The notes beneath the pieces were generated by a model. It had not been told where the DNA came from. It made no database searches and saw only the letters and a program-made list of their open reading frames with translations. From the NCBI RefSeq assembly GCF_002236105.1, contig NZ_NIWU01000008.1:124001-188000 (forward strand): DNA of 64,000 nt, in the 5' to 3' direction. Source of the stretch: Pseudomonas umsongensis. Lineage in GTDB: Bacteria; Pseudomonadota; Gammaproteobacteria; Pseudomonadales; Pseudomonadaceae. Of the stretch, positions 34,325-43,283 are shown in pieces. The position numbers and the translations under genes were made by a program. The number at the start of each line of letters is the position of its first letter. The stretch's first letter is position 1.

Positions 34325-36613
34325 ATGTCCAGCGCCAAAGCACTGCCAAAAAGATCACCGCTTGCCCGGCTCGCCCTGGCCATCTCCCTGAGCGTCCTCG
34401 GCCTGCCCATGTGCATGGACAATGCCCAGGCCCACGGCGGCCAAGCCGAAATGGTGCCGCTGCAGGCAGGCCTCGAGGAATTTGGCGCCACGGTCAAATG
34501 GGACGACTACTCGAACCTGTTCACCATTGCCAAGGACGGTGTCTACCTCAAGGTCAAGCCGGACAGCAAAGTGGCCATGCTCAACGGCAAGCGCATGGAG
34601 CTGACGGTGCCCGTGGTGTTCAAGGGCAAGACCGCCTTCATGTCCAAGGACTTCATCAACCAGGTGTTCCAGTCCGGCCTGGACACGACCTTTGTGGTAG
34701 AGACCCGTCCTAACCCGCTCAACCCCCTGAGTGCGGACGAAATCACCGCGGCGGTGGACATCGTCAAGCAATCGGAACACTACAAGCCGGGCTTTCGCTT
34801 CACCGAAGTCTCGGTCAAGGCGCCGCCGAAGGATCAGGTGTGGAACTTCGTCTACACCGGGCAAAACGTGACCCAGCCGCGCCAGGCCAATATCGTCGTG
34901 CTGGACGGCAAGCACGTGATCGAAGCGCTGGTGGATCTCGACGGCAAGGCGTTGCAATCCTGGAAGCCCATCGAAGGCGCCCATGGCATGGTGCTGCTGG
35001 ATGATTTCGCCACGGTGCAAACCGCTGTCGAAACCAGCCCCGAATACGCGCAAGCCTTGGCCAAGCGCGGCATCAACGATGTGAAGAAAGTCGTCGCCAC
35101 GCCGCTGACCGTCGGTTACTTCGACGGCAAGGACGGGCTGGCCCAGGACAAGCGCCTGCTGAAGATCGTCAGCTACCTCAATGTCGATGACGGCAACTAC
35201 TGGGCGCATCCGATCGAGGGCCTGGTGGCGATTGTCGATCTGGAGCAGAAAAAACTGATCAAGATCGAAGACGAAGCGCTGGTTCCGGTCCCGATGAAAC
35301 CGACGCCCTACGACGGACGCGGGCGCAAGGGCGTGGCGGTCAAGCCGCTGGAAATCATCGAACCCGAAGGCAAGAACTACACCATCACCGGCAATAGCAT
35401 TCACTGGCAGAACTGGGACTTCCACGTTCGCCTCGATTCGCGGGTCGGCCCGATCCTGTCCACGGTCACCTACGACGACAAGGGCAAGAAGCGCAAGATC
35501 ATGTACGAAGGCTCCCTGGGCGGGATGATCGTGCCTTACGGCGACCCGGATGTCGGCTGGTACTTCAAGGCATACCTGGATTCCGGCGACTACGGCATGG
35601 GCACCCTGACCTCGCCTATCGCCCGTGGCAAAGACGCCCCGGAAAACGCCGTGCTGCTGGACGCCACCATCGCCGACTACACCGGCGCACCGACGTCGAT
35701 TCCGCGCGCCATGGCGGTGTTCGAGCGCTATGCCGGCCCGGAATACAAACACCAGGAAATGGGCCAGCCCAACCTCAGCACCGAACGGCGTGAGCTGGTG
35801 GTGCGCTGGATCAGTACCGTCGGCAACTATGACTACATTTTCGACTGGGTCTTCCAGCAGAACGGCACCATCGGCATCGACGCCGGCGCCACCGGCATCG
35901 AAGCGGTCAAGGGTGTGAAATCCAAAACCATGCACGAAGAAACCGCCAAGGAAGACACGCGCTACGGCACCCTGCTCGATCACAACATCGTCGGCACCAC
36001 GCACCAGCACATCTACAACTTCCGCCTGGACATGGACGTGGACGGCGAAAGCAACTCGCTGGTGGAAGTGAACCCCGTCGTACTGCCCAACGACCGTGGC
36101 GGGCCGCGCACCAGCACCATGCAGACCGAAACCCGCGTGGTCAGCACCGAACAACAGGCCGCGCAGAAGTTCGACCCCTCGACCGTGCGCCTGCTGAGCA
36201 ACTTGAGCAAGGAAAACAAGGTCGGCAACCCGGTGTCGTACCAGCTGATTCCCTATGCCGGCGGCACGCACCCGGTGGCCAAGGGCGCCAACTTCGGCAC
36301 GGACGAATGGCTGTACCACCGCCTGAGCTTCATGGACAAGCAGCTGTGGGTGACGCAATACAACCCTGAGGAAAAGTACCCGGAAGGCAAATACCCGAAC
36401 CGCTCGGACAAGGACTCGGGACTGGGGCAATTCACCCAGGATAACCATTCCATCGAGAACACCGACGACGTGGTCTGGCTGACCACCGGCACCACCCACA
36501 TCGCCCGGGCCGAAGAATGGCCGATCATGCCGACCGAGTGGGTGCATGTGCTGTTGAAACCGTGGAATTTCTTCGATGAAACGCCGACGCTGAATCTCAA
36601 CTCGCCGAAATAA
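34325..36613 (+). CDS. tynA: Primary-amine oxidase (copper amine oxidase)
   Basis: A 762-aa periplasmic quinoenzyme that oxidises 2-phenylethylamine, tyramine or related amines to aldehydes, releasing ammonia and hydrogen peroxide. A signal peptide (LALAISLSVLGLPMCMDNAQA) is followed by the N-terminal copper amine oxidase domain found in E. coli TynA (about residues 40-120). Domains N2 and N3 and the catalytic beta domain come next. The tyrosine converted to topaquinone is in VGNYDYIFDW, the copper His pair in GTTHQHIYNFRLD, and the third His in TEWVHVLLKPWNFFDETP. It is followed on the other strand by its likely regulator feaR and then the paa pathway. Confidence 0.94.
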   Translation: MSSAKALPKRSPLARLALAISLSVLGLPMCMDNAQAHGGQAEMVPLQAGLEEFGATVKWDDYSNLFTIAKDGVYLKVKPDSKVAMLNGKRMELTVPVVFKGKTAFMSKDFINQVFQSGLDTTFVVETRPNPLNPLSADEITAAVDIVKQSEHYKPGFRFTEVSVKAPPKDQVWNFVYTGQNVTQPRQANIVVLDGKHVIEALVDLDGKALQSWKPIEGAHGMVLLDDFATVQTAVETSPEYAQALAKRGINDVKKVVATPLTVGYFDGKDGLAQDKRLLKIVSYLNVDDGNYWAHPIEGLVAIVDLEQKKLIKIEDEALVPVPMKPTPYDGRGRKGVAVKPLEIIEPEGKNYTITGNSIHWQNWDFHVRLDSRVGPILSTVTYDDKGKKRKIMYEGSLGGMIVPYGDPDVGWYFKAYLDSGDYGMGTLTSPIARGKDAPENAVLLDATIADYTGAPTSIPRAMAVFERYAGPEYKHQEMGQPNLSTERRELVVRWISTVGNYDYIFDWVFQQNGTIGIDAGATGIEAVKGVKSKTMHEETAKEDTRYGTLLDHNIVGTTHQHIYNFRLDMDVDGESNSLVEVNPVVLPNDRGGPRTSTMQTETRVVSTEQQAAQKFDPSTVRLLSNLSKENKVGNPVSYQLIPYAGGTHPVAKGANFGTDEWLYHRLSFMDKQLWVTQYNPEEKYPEGKYPNRSDKDSGLGQFTQDNHSIENTDDVVWLTTGTTHIARAEEWPIMPTEWVHVLLKPWNFFDETPTLNLNSPK

Positions 36614-36629
36614 AATGCAGGACGCATCC

Positions 36630-36662
36630 CCTGTAGGAGCGTCGACCGGCTGCTCCTACAGG
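36630..36662. terminator. Hairpin between tynA and feaR
   Basis: CCTGTAGGAGC (36630-36640) and GCTCCTACAGG (36652-36662) form a perfect 11-bp stem between the convergent ends. It resembles half of the dispersed repeats and may terminate both genes. Confidence 0.5.
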
Positions 36663-36674
36663 GTTATGCGATCT

Positions 36675-37589
36675 TCAGGCATGCCGCTTGCGATATTCCC
36701 CCGGCGCAATGCCGAAGCGCGATTTGAATGCCGTGGAAAAATAGCTCGAATCGGAAAAACCCCACGAATACCCCAGCACCGACAACTTCTGTTCCTTGCC
36801 CGATTGACGCAGGGTTTCGGCACACAGGTCCAACCGACGGTTCTTGATGTAGCGCGCCACCACCAGGCCTTTCTTGGCGAACATCCGGTACAACCCACGG
36901 GTCGACATGCCAACTTCCCGCGCCAGCCATTCCGGGCACAGCTCTTCGCAACGGATGTGCTGGTCGATGACGCTCAGGGTCTTGCGGAAGGTGCGCTCGT
37001 GCGGATCCGTGCAATCGTCGCTCTGGCTGATGGCCGGGCGCAGCAGGCTGACAATCGCCTCCAGGGTCGCCTCGCTTTCCTGGCGACTGAGGTTCTGCTG
37101 GCGCGTGGCATCGAGGATCAAGCGGTGCGAAAGCATGGCGATTGGCGATGTCGCGGCAATCCGATGGCCGCACTTGACCTGATTGAAGCGCAGCGTCTGC
37201 TCCACCAGTTGGTACGGCAGGATAAGCGACAATTGTCGGGAGTTTTCGCTGTAGGTGAAGTCGCTGGGCCGCGCAGCATCGATCAATGTGATGTCCCCGG
37301 CGGACAGCAGGACCCTGTCGTCGCCCTGGGCCATGCCCGCGGTGCCATCGAGCTGGAACACCGCAAAGTACTTACCGTCCTCGCCCGCCGCGACTTCCTG
37401 CGGCGTGCGGTACAGCCGCGCCTGGCAGGCATCGACGAAGCTGAGCTTGAGGGCATCGCTGCGGTGTTCGCGAATCTGCCCGGCAAAGCCGGTTCCCAGG
37501 GGTTGGGCGTTGAAGGCGCCACAGATCTGGTTGATCTGGTGGATCCACTGATCGAACCCATCCTGGCGCTGTGCGGTTGTAGAAATCAT
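36675..37589 (-). CDS. feaR: FeaR-type AraC/XylS transcriptional regulator
   Basis: A 304-aa activator, length matching E. coli FeaR (301). The ATG at 37587-37589 has GAGG six bases upstream. The N-terminal AraC-binding-like sensor domain (about residues 50-190) is followed by two helix-turn-helix motifs (LAREVGMSTRGLYRMFAKKG and LGYSWGFSDSSYFSTAFKSR, about 220-300). FeaR activates tynA and feaB in response to aromatic amines or their aldehydes. The tynA gene next door supports the call; feaB is not in the window. Confidence 0.85.
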   Translation of the reverse strand: MISTTAQRQDGFDQWIHQINQICGAFNAQPLGTGFAGQIREHRSDALKLSFVDACQARLYRTPQEVAAGEDGKYFAVFQLDGTAGMAQGDDRVLLSAGDITLIDAARPSDFTYSENSRQLSLILPYQLVEQTLRFNQVKCGHRIAATSPIAMLSHRLILDATRQQNLSRQESEATLEAIVSLLRPAISQSDDCTDPHERTFRKTLSVIDQHIRCEELCPEWLAREVGMSTRGLYRMFAKKGLVVARYIKNRRLDLCAETLRQSGKEQKLSVLGYSWGFSDSSYFSTAFKSRFGIAPGEYRKRHA

Positions 37590-37674
37590 GTCGGGCCTCA
37601 CGCAGGCTTATTTTTATTGTCTACGTCAATCAACAGGTTCTCCTGAACAGCGACTCTCCCTGACCGTCGACGGG

Positions 37675-38598
37675 TTATTTCAACCCGCCAAACCGTCGAT
37701 AAAAACTCTCGCCCACATCCGGTAGCGGTCCGTCGGCGGTTTCCAGTGCGCTGTTCAGCCATTCCTCGGCCTTGGCGTAGATCAAACGGTAAATGTTGCG
37801 GCACAACTGCCGGGCTGCTCGCCCTTCCCAGTCGCCGGGCAACAACTCGTCCGGCAATTGCGGGTCGCGCAGCAGCAGTTTTCGGTATTCGTGAATAAGC
37901 AGGATCCGCGCCAGGAAGCAGTCGGCTGGCTGCAGGTTTTCCTGTTCGCGCAGGGCTTGCCACAGCGGCCGGAACAGCTGGATGAATTCGCTGTAGTGGG
38001 TTGCAAGCTCCTCGATGTTCCAGCTCTCGCGCACTTGCAGGCGCAGGGCCTTGGAGGCGAGTACGTCTTGAGCGGTGGTTTCGAAGACGATGGTTTCTTC
38101 CTGGGCGCCGAGGTCCAGCAGCGTCGCGTTGACATCCGTGCGATCGCTGCGCGGACAGGCCAGCACCACCGGCGAAATCGCACCAAAACCTTGCCATTCC
38201 AGCTCTTCGCGCACTTGTTTGCGCTTGTCCTGGGTCAGTTGCGACAGCATCACCAGGCACCAGGAACCATCCCAGGCCGGCATACTGGTGCTGTAGACCC
38301 GTTTGAACGCCTTGTCGAAACGCCGGCGACCGGTGCCGGTCAGGCTGTAGTAACTACGACGACCCACCTTCTCGGCGGTCAGCCAGCCTTCCTTGGTCAG
38401 GCGAAAAATCGAGGTGCGGATCAGCCGCTCGTTGATGCCGATCGGTTCGAGCAACTGGATCAGGCTGCCCAGCCAGACGGTCCCGCCGTGGGGTTCGATG
38501 GCATCACCGTACAGTGTGATGATCAAGGAACTGGCACGGATCGGTGTCTGCTCTTGAAAGCGCGTAATCAGATGGTTCAAGGGTATCAGGGACGACAT
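37675..38598 (-). CDS. paaX: Phenylacetate pathway repressor PaaX
   Basis: A 307-aa GntR-like repressor that leaves DNA on binding phenylacetyl-CoA. The N-terminus has the PaaX winged helix (SSLIITLYGDAI, then ERLIRTSIFRLTKEGWL) and VGRRSYYSLTGTGRRRFDKA. The body contains WCLVMLSQ and the C-terminal PaaX_C region with CFLARILLIHEYRKLLLRDP, typical of the family, as is the length. The product is expected to control both paa transcription units through GTATCRC-containing sites upstream of paaF and paaA. Confidence 0.95.
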   Translation of the reverse strand: MSSLIPLNHLITRFQEQTPIRASSLIITLYGDAIEPHGGTVWLGSLIQLLEPIGINERLIRTSIFRLTKEGWLTAEKVGRRSYYSLTGTGRRRFDKAFKRVYSTSMPAWDGSWCLVMLSQLTQDKRKQVREELEWQGFGAISPVVLACPRSDRTDVNATLLDLGAQEETIVFETTAQDVLASKALRLQVRESWNIEELATHYSEFIQLFRPLWQALREQENLQPADCFLARILLIHEYRKLLLRDPQLPDELLPGDWEGRAARQLCRNIYRLIYAKAEEWLNSALETADGPLPDVGESFYRRFGGLK

Positions 38599-38660
38599 GG
38601 GCGTACCGGGCTGAAAAAAGAAAAGGAATATACCGAAAACCTGCCTGTTAATCGCAAATC

Positions 38661-38757
38661 CCCTTGTGGGAGCGAGCCTGCTCGTAAAAGCGGTGTACCA
38701 GTCACCATCAATATTGAATGTCAGACCGCATTCGCGAGCAGGCTCGCTCCCACAGGG
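38661..38757. repeat. Paired REP element between paaX and paaY
   Basis: CCCTTGTGGGAGCGAGCCTG (from 38661) and its reverse complement ending near 38757 flank about 50 bp; the core is the same as at 2964 and 24333. It lies just after the paaY stop. Confidence 0.85.
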
Positions 38758-38766
38758 GGATTGTGT

Positions 38767-39363
38767 TCACAAGGTATTGCCTTTCGGTCGAAGGCCTCTG
38801 TCACTGATTCGCGGCCGCTCCGGCTCTGGCTCCGCCAACGGCTCGCACACCTGCATTTGCGTGAGGCAACGCTTGGCCAGTTCCTGATACTCACGAGTAC
38901 CCGCCTGCTTCCACGCCACTTCCTGATCGCTAAGCATGCGTTTGACACTCGCCGGCGCGCCCATGACCAATGATTGCTCGGGGCATTCGAACCCGGCCTT
39001 GACGAACGCCGCCGCCGACACGAAAGACCGCGGGCCGATACGTGCGTTGTCCATCACCACCGCATTCATCCCCACCAGCGCGTCGGCGCCGATCCGGCAA
39101 CCGTGCAGCACGGCACCGTGGCCGATGTGGCCATTGCGCTCGACCACGGTGTCGCTGTCGGGGAAGCCGTGCATCACGCAGGTGTCCTGAATGTTGGCGC
39201 CCTCCTCCAGCACGATCCGCCCGAAATCACCGCGCAGGCTGGCCAGCGGCCCTACATAACAGTGGGGGCCAATGATCACGTCACCGATCAACACGGCGGA
39301 CGGATGCACATAGGCGCTCGGGTCAACCACCGGGGTCAGGCCATCAAGGCTGTAGCAGGTCAT
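38767..39363 (-). CDS. paaY: PaaY, hexapeptide-repeat thioesterase of the paa pathway
   Basis: A 198-aa left-handed beta-helix protein of the gamma-carbonic-anhydrase family. PaaY hydrolyses ring-opened CoA dead-end products. Hexapeptide repeats run through VLIGDVIIGPHCYVGPLASL to HIGHGAVLHGCRIGADALVG. The metal histidines are conserved-looking (MHGFPDSDTVVERNGHIGHG). The ATG at 39361-39363 has AAGGA nearby; an upstream in-frame ATG adds 9 residues. It is in the same direction as paaX and divergent from paaF, sharing the 349-bp regulatory region. Confidence 0.92.
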   Translation of the reverse strand: MTCYSLDGLTPVVDPSAYVHPSAVLIGDVIIGPHCYVGPLASLRGDFGRIVLEEGANIQDTCVMHGFPDSDTVVERNGHIGHGAVLHGCRIGADALVGMNAVVMDNARIGPRSFVSAAAFVKAGFECPEQSLVMGAPASVKRMLSDQEVAWKQAGTREYQELAKRCLTQMQVCEPLAEPEPERPRISDRGLRPKGNTL

Positions 39364-39712
39364 GGGAGGTTCCTTGGCAAAGCGATGCAAATATTGACTT
39401 ATTTTGTATCACATCGCTTTTACCAGCACAAAGACTAAAAAGCGTATCACTTGATAGCGGCGTTCCAACGGGGTGCATTTCAATCGCCACAGCCCGCGAC
39501 AGCACCAATAAAATCAATGCTCATAGCGTAATTTTCTGCTTCATGCAGACCACCTTCAGAAATCATAAATCTGACAATAGGACACATTAATACGTTTTTT
39601 ATGTTGATTTTACGTATCACATTATAGGTATACTCCGGCAAAACCGGCCCCTGCGGCCGATCCAATAACAAGCCGGCCTCAGCGCCGAGCGTTCACCGTG
39701 AGGGCATCCGCC
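39364..39712. promoter_or_regulatory. Divergent paaY/paaF control region with PaaX-type sites
   Basis: 349 bp without a gene. GTATCAC occurs three times in one orientation (39406-39412, 39444-39450, 39614-39620), and AAAGCGATG (39379-39387) mirrors CATCGCTTT (39412-39420). A likely paaF promoter has -35 TTGATT at 39604-39609 and -10 TATACT at 39629-39634 (19-bp gap), with the third GTATCAC between them, suited to repression. The same motif recurs before paaA. PaaX as the binding protein is inferred. Confidence 0.65.
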
Positions 39713-40486
39713 ATGCCTCAAACCCTTGCCGTCGAATTCATCGAGCCTGGCGTACGCCTGATTACCCTGCAGCGCCCCCAAGCGCTGAACGCCCTGAACA
39801 CCCAGCTGCTGGGTGAGCTGGCTGATGAGTTGAGCATCGCCCAAGCCGACCCCAAGACCCGTGCCGTGGTCATGACCGGCAGCCGCAAGGCCTTCGCCGC
39901 CGGTGCCGACATCAAGGAAATGGCCGAGCGCGATCTGGTCGGCATCCTCGATGACCCGCGCCAGGCCTCATGGCAAGCCATCACCCGCTTCAACAAACCG
40001 CTGATCGCCGCCGTCAACGGCTTCGCCCTCGGCGGCGGCTGCGAACTGGCCATGCACGCCGACATCATCATTGCCGGCGAAGATGCGCGCTTCGGCCAGC
40101 CGGAAATCAACCTCGGGATCATGCCCGGCGCGGGTGGCACCCAACGCCTGCTGCGCGCCGTCGGCAAATCCATGGCCATGCAGATGGTCCTGACCGGCGA
40201 GCCGATTGACGCTCGCCAGGCCCAGCGCGCCGGCCTGGTCAGCGAAGTCACCCAGCCTGAATTCACTGTCGATCGCGCTCTGCAGGTTGCCCGCCAGATC
40301 GCCGCCAAGGCACCGCTGGCGGTACGCTTGGCCAAGGAAGCGCTGCTCAAGGCCATGGACACCGATTTGGCAAGCGGCCTGCGCTTCGAGCGTCATGCCT
40401 TCACCGTGCTGGCCGGCACCCGCGACCGCGACGAAGGCATTGCCGCCTTCCAGGAAAAACGCACACCGACTTTCACCGGCCAGTAA
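39713..40486 (+). CDS. paaF: 2,3-dehydroadipyl-CoA hydratase PaaF
   Basis: Enoyl-CoA hydratase (257 aa) that hydrates 2,3-dehydroadipyl-CoA to 3-hydroxyadipyl-CoA in phenylacetate catabolism. It has crotonase motifs with both catalytic-type glutamates: GFALGGGCELAMHADIII and FGQPEINLGIMPGAGGTQRL. The CoA-binding AAGADIKEMAE (oxyanion hole) is also present. The start at ATG 39713 follows GTGAGGGCA; a GTG at 39698 is possible. First gene of the paaFGHIJK run, 42 bp before paaG. Confidence 0.95.
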   Translation: MPQTLAVEFIEPGVRLITLQRPQALNALNTQLLGELADELSIAQADPKTRAVVMTGSRKAFAAGADIKEMAERDLVGILDDPRQASWQAITRFNKPLIAAVNGFALGGGCELAMHADIIIAGEDARFGQPEINLGIMPGAGGTQRLLRAVGKSMAMQMVLTGEPIDARQAQRAGLVSEVTQPEFTVDRALQVARQIAAKAPLAVRLAKEALLKAMDTDLASGLRFERHAFTVLAGTRDRDEGIAAFQEKRTPTFTGQ

Positions 40487-40528
40487 CCCGGTTACCCGCC
40501 TTACGAATTCCAAGAGAGCGCCAAGACC

Positions 40529-41320
40529 ATGAACTTCGAACACATCCTGTTTTCCATCGAGGCCGGCGTCGCCCTGCTCAGCCTTAATCGCCCGGATCAG
40601 CTCAACAGCTTCAACACCCAGATGCATGGCGAAGTGAAGGAGGCGCTCAAGCAGGTGCGGCAAAACCCCGACGTGCGCGTGCTGCTGCTGACCGGCGAAG
40701 GCCGTGGCTTCTGCGCAGGGCAAGACCTGAGCGACCGCAATGTCGCGCCGGGCAGTGCCGCGCCGGACCTGGGCGAGTCCATCGAGAAGTTCTACAACCC
40801 GCTGATCCGCCAACTGCGTGACTTGCCGATGCCGGTGATTTGCGCGGTCAACGGCGTGGCCGCTGGCGCTGGCGCCAACATCCCACTGGCTTGCGACCTG
40901 GTGCTGGCAGCGCGCTCGGCCAGCTTCATCCAGGCCTTTTGCAAGATCGGCCTGATCCCTGATTCCGGGGGTACCTGGACCCTGCCGCGCCTGGTCGGCA
41001 TGGCCCGCGCCAAGGCACTGGCCCTGCTCGGCAATCGCCTGAGCGCCGAACAGGCCGAGCAATGGGGGCTGATCTACCGCTGCGTGGAAGACGCCGAACT
41101 GCGCGACGAAGCGTTGAAACTGGCGCAACACTTGGCCACCCAACCGACATACGGCCTGGCGCTGATCAAACGCAGCCTGAACGCCAGCATGAGCAACAGC
41201 TTTGATGAACAGCTGGAACTGGAGCGTGACCTGCAACGCCTGGCCGGGCGCAGCGAGGACTACCGCGAAGGCGTCGGCGCCTTCATGGAAAAACGCACCC
41301 CAAGCTTCAAGGGACGTTGA
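40529..41320 (+). CDS. paaG: Ring-1,2-epoxyphenylacetyl-CoA isomerase PaaG
   Basis: Crotonase-family isomerase (263 aa) that converts the ring epoxide to oxepin-CoA and can also shift double bonds later in the pathway. The oxyanion motif is FCAGQDLSDRNV. In place of the hydratase glutamate it has GLIPDSGGTWTLPRLVG, with the catalytic Asp characteristic of PaaG. GVAAGAGANIPLACDLV matches the family. It lies between paaF and paaH in the P. putida order. Confidence 0.95.
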   Translation: MNFEHILFSIEAGVALLSLNRPDQLNSFNTQMHGEVKEALKQVRQNPDVRVLLLTGEGRGFCAGQDLSDRNVAPGSAAPDLGESIEKFYNPLIRQLRDLPMPVICAVNGVAAGAGANIPLACDLVLAARSASFIQAFCKIGLIPDSGGTWTLPRLVGMARAKALALLGNRLSAEQAEQWGLIYRCVEDAELRDEALKLAQHLATQPTYGLALIKRSLNASMSNSFDEQLELERDLQRLAGRSEDYREGVGAFMEKRTPSFKGR

Positions 41321-41323
41321 GTC

Positions 41324-42841
41324 ATGAGCGCATTGAACACTTCTGCACGCATCGCCGTGATCGGCGCCGGCGCCATGGGTGCCGGCATTGCCCAGGTCGC
41401 GGCGCAGGCCGGGCATCCGGTGTTGCTGCTGGACAATCGCCCCGGCGCTGCGGCCCAGGCCATTGAAGGCATCGATCGGCAACTGGGCAAACGGGTCGAG
41501 AACGGCAAGCTGCCCGCCGAGTCGCGCAGCGCAACCATCGCCCGCCTGCAGGCCGTGGAAGCCATCGAAGCCCTGGCCGATTGCGATTTGATCATCGAGG
41601 CCATCGTCGAGAACCTCGAGGTCAAGCGCGCGCTGTTCCGCCAGCTGGAAGGCATCTGCAGCGCGCAGTGCATCCTGGCGAGCAACACTTCGTCGCTGTC
41701 GATCACCAGCATTGCAGCGCAGCTGCAACACCCGCAACGCCTGCTCGGCCTGCACTTCTTCAACCCGGCGCCCGTCATGGCGCTGGTGGAAATCGTCTCG
41801 GGCCTGGCCAGCGATCCGGGTTTGGCCGAGTGCCTGTACGACACCGCCAAGGCCTGGGGCAAAAAACCGGTGCACACCCGCTCCACGCCGGGTTTCATCG
41901 TCAACCGCGTGGCCCGGCCTTTCTACGCCGAAAGCCTGCGCCTGCTGCAGGAAGGCACCGCCGATTGCCCAACCCTGGATGCGCTGATGCGCGAGGCCGG
42001 GGGCTTTGCCATGGGCGCCTTCGAGCTCACCGACCTGATCGGCCATGACGTCAACTATGCCGTGACTTGCTCGGTGTTCGACGCCTATTACCAGGACACG
42101 CGCTTTCAGCCGTCGCTGATCCAGAAAGAGCTGGTAGACGGTGGACGACTGGGGCGCAAGAGCGGACAGGGTTTCTACGCTTACGCCCAAGGCGCCGAGC
42201 GCCCGCAAGCGGCTGAAATCAGCAGTGCGGCGACCGTCGATGTTTGCGCTGTCGAGGGTGACCTGGGGTTCGCCCAAGGCCTGCTCGGGCGCCTGCAAGA
42301 GCAAGGCGTTGAAGTCCTCCAGCGAGATGGCCGCGGTTTGCTGCGCGTAGGTGATGCCGTGCTGGCCCTGAGCGACGGACGCATGGCCTGTCAGCGAGCC
42401 CGGGAAGACGGGTTGCGTAACCTGATTCTGCTGGATCTGGCGTTCGACTATGCCAAGGCCCAACGTATCGCTATCAGCCATGCAGCCGGCATTGATCCGC
42501 TGGCACTCGAACAAGGCGTTGCACTGCTGCAACGGGCCGGGCTCAAGGTCAGCCTGCTCAGCGACAGCCCGGCCCTCGCCGTCCTGCGCACCGTGGCGAT
42601 GCTCGCCAACGAGGCCGCCGACGCCTTGTTGCAAGGCGTGGCCTCGGCCGCCGACATCGATCTGGCGATGCGCGCCGGGGTCAATTATCCCCAAGGCCCG
42701 CTGGCCTGGGCCGATGCCGTGGGTCTGCCGCACATCCTCAATACGCTGGACAACCTGCAAGCCGCTTATGGCGAAGAACGCTACCGGCCATCGTTGCTGC
42801 TGCGCCGCCGCGTAGCCGAAGGGAGAAACTTCCATGACTAA
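41324..42841 (+). CDS. paaH: 3-hydroxyadipyl-CoA dehydrogenase PaaH
   Basis: NAD-dependent enzyme (505 aa) oxidising 3-hydroxyadipyl-CoA to 3-oxoadipyl-CoA. The Rossmann motif VIGAGAMGAGIAQVAAQAG is at residues 12-30. Catalytic His/Glu lie in LHFFNPAPVMALVEIVSG, and the first helical domain has TPGFIVNRVARPFYAESLRL and GAFELTDLIGHDVN. A second, degenerate C-terminal HCD domain (GVNYPQGPLAWADAVG) gives the long PaaH form. It starts 3 bp after paaG and its end overlaps paaI by 8 bp. Confidence 0.95.
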   Translation: MSALNTSARIAVIGAGAMGAGIAQVAAQAGHPVLLLDNRPGAAAQAIEGIDRQLGKRVENGKLPAESRSATIARLQAVEAIEALADCDLIIEAIVENLEVKRALFRQLEGICSAQCILASNTSSLSITSIAAQLQHPQRLLGLHFFNPAPVMALVEIVSGLASDPGLAECLYDTAKAWGKKPVHTRSTPGFIVNRVARPFYAESLRLLQEGTADCPTLDALMREAGGFAMGAFELTDLIGHDVNYAVTCSVFDAYYQDTRFQPSLIQKELVDGGRLGRKSGQGFYAYAQGAERPQAAEISSAATVDVCAVEGDLGFAQGLLGRLQEQGVEVLQRDGRGLLRVGDAVLALSDGRMACQRAREDGLRNLILLDLAFDYAKAQRIAISHAAGIDPLALEQGVALLQRAGLKVSLLSDSPALAVLRTVAMLANEAADALLQGVASAADIDLAMRAGVNYPQGPLAWADAVGLPHILNTLDNLQAAYGEERYRPSLLLRRRVAEGRNFHD

Positions 42842-43283
42842 CCACGAAGCGATGAACCTGGCCAGCGACTGCGCGCAAGCGTTGTTCCAGCGCGACAACG
42901 CCAGCCAGGCCATGGGCATGCGCCTGCTGTCCGCCGGCCCAGGCTCCGCTCGCGTGGGCATGACCGTGCGCGAAGACATGGTCCAGGGCCACGGCACCTG
43001 CCACGGCGGCTACCTGTTCGCCCTCGCCGACTCGGCATTTGCCTTTGCCTGCAACAGCTACAACGAAGCCACCGTGGCCATCGGCTGCAGCATCGACTAC
43101 ATCGCCCCGGCGCGCCTGGGCGACACGCTCAATGCCGACTGCATCGAGCAAAGCCGCTCCGGGCGCACCGGCAACTACGACGTACGCATTGAAAACCAGC
43201 AGGGCCAGTTGATCGCCCTGTTCCACGGCAAGTCCTACAAAGTGCGCGGCTCGGTGCTGGCGCAGGAGACCCCCAATGAATGA
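42834..43283 (+). CDS. paaI: Hydroxyphenylacetyl-CoA thioesterase PaaI
   Basis: Hotdog-fold thioesterase (149 aa) that clears stalled aryl-CoA intermediates, freeing CoA. The PaaI motif VQGHGTCHGGYLFALADSAF (about residues 44-63) contains the conserved Gly-His-Gly-x-Cys-His-Gly and the catalytic Asp. A beta-rich remainder with SIDYIAPARLGDTL completes the fold. It overlaps paaH at its start and paaJ by 8 bp at its end, showing tight coupling. Confidence 0.95.
   Translation: MTNHEAMNLASDCAQALFQRDNASQAMGMRLLSAGPGSARVGMTVREDMVQGHGTCHGGYLFALADSAFAFACNSYNEATVAIGCSIDYIAPARLGDTLNADCIEQSRSGRTGNYDVRIENQQGQLIALFHGKSYKVRGSVLAQETPNE

Noticed and set aside
34355..36547. A 730-codon minus-strand open frame opposite tynA
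   Set aside because: tynA has complete catalytic motifs on the plus strand; the antisense translation has no recognisable features.
39968..42997. A 1009-codon open frame on the minus strand opposite paaF-paaI
   Set aside because: It spans several well-identified genes, lacks any domain pattern and is a typical GC-rich antisense shadow.
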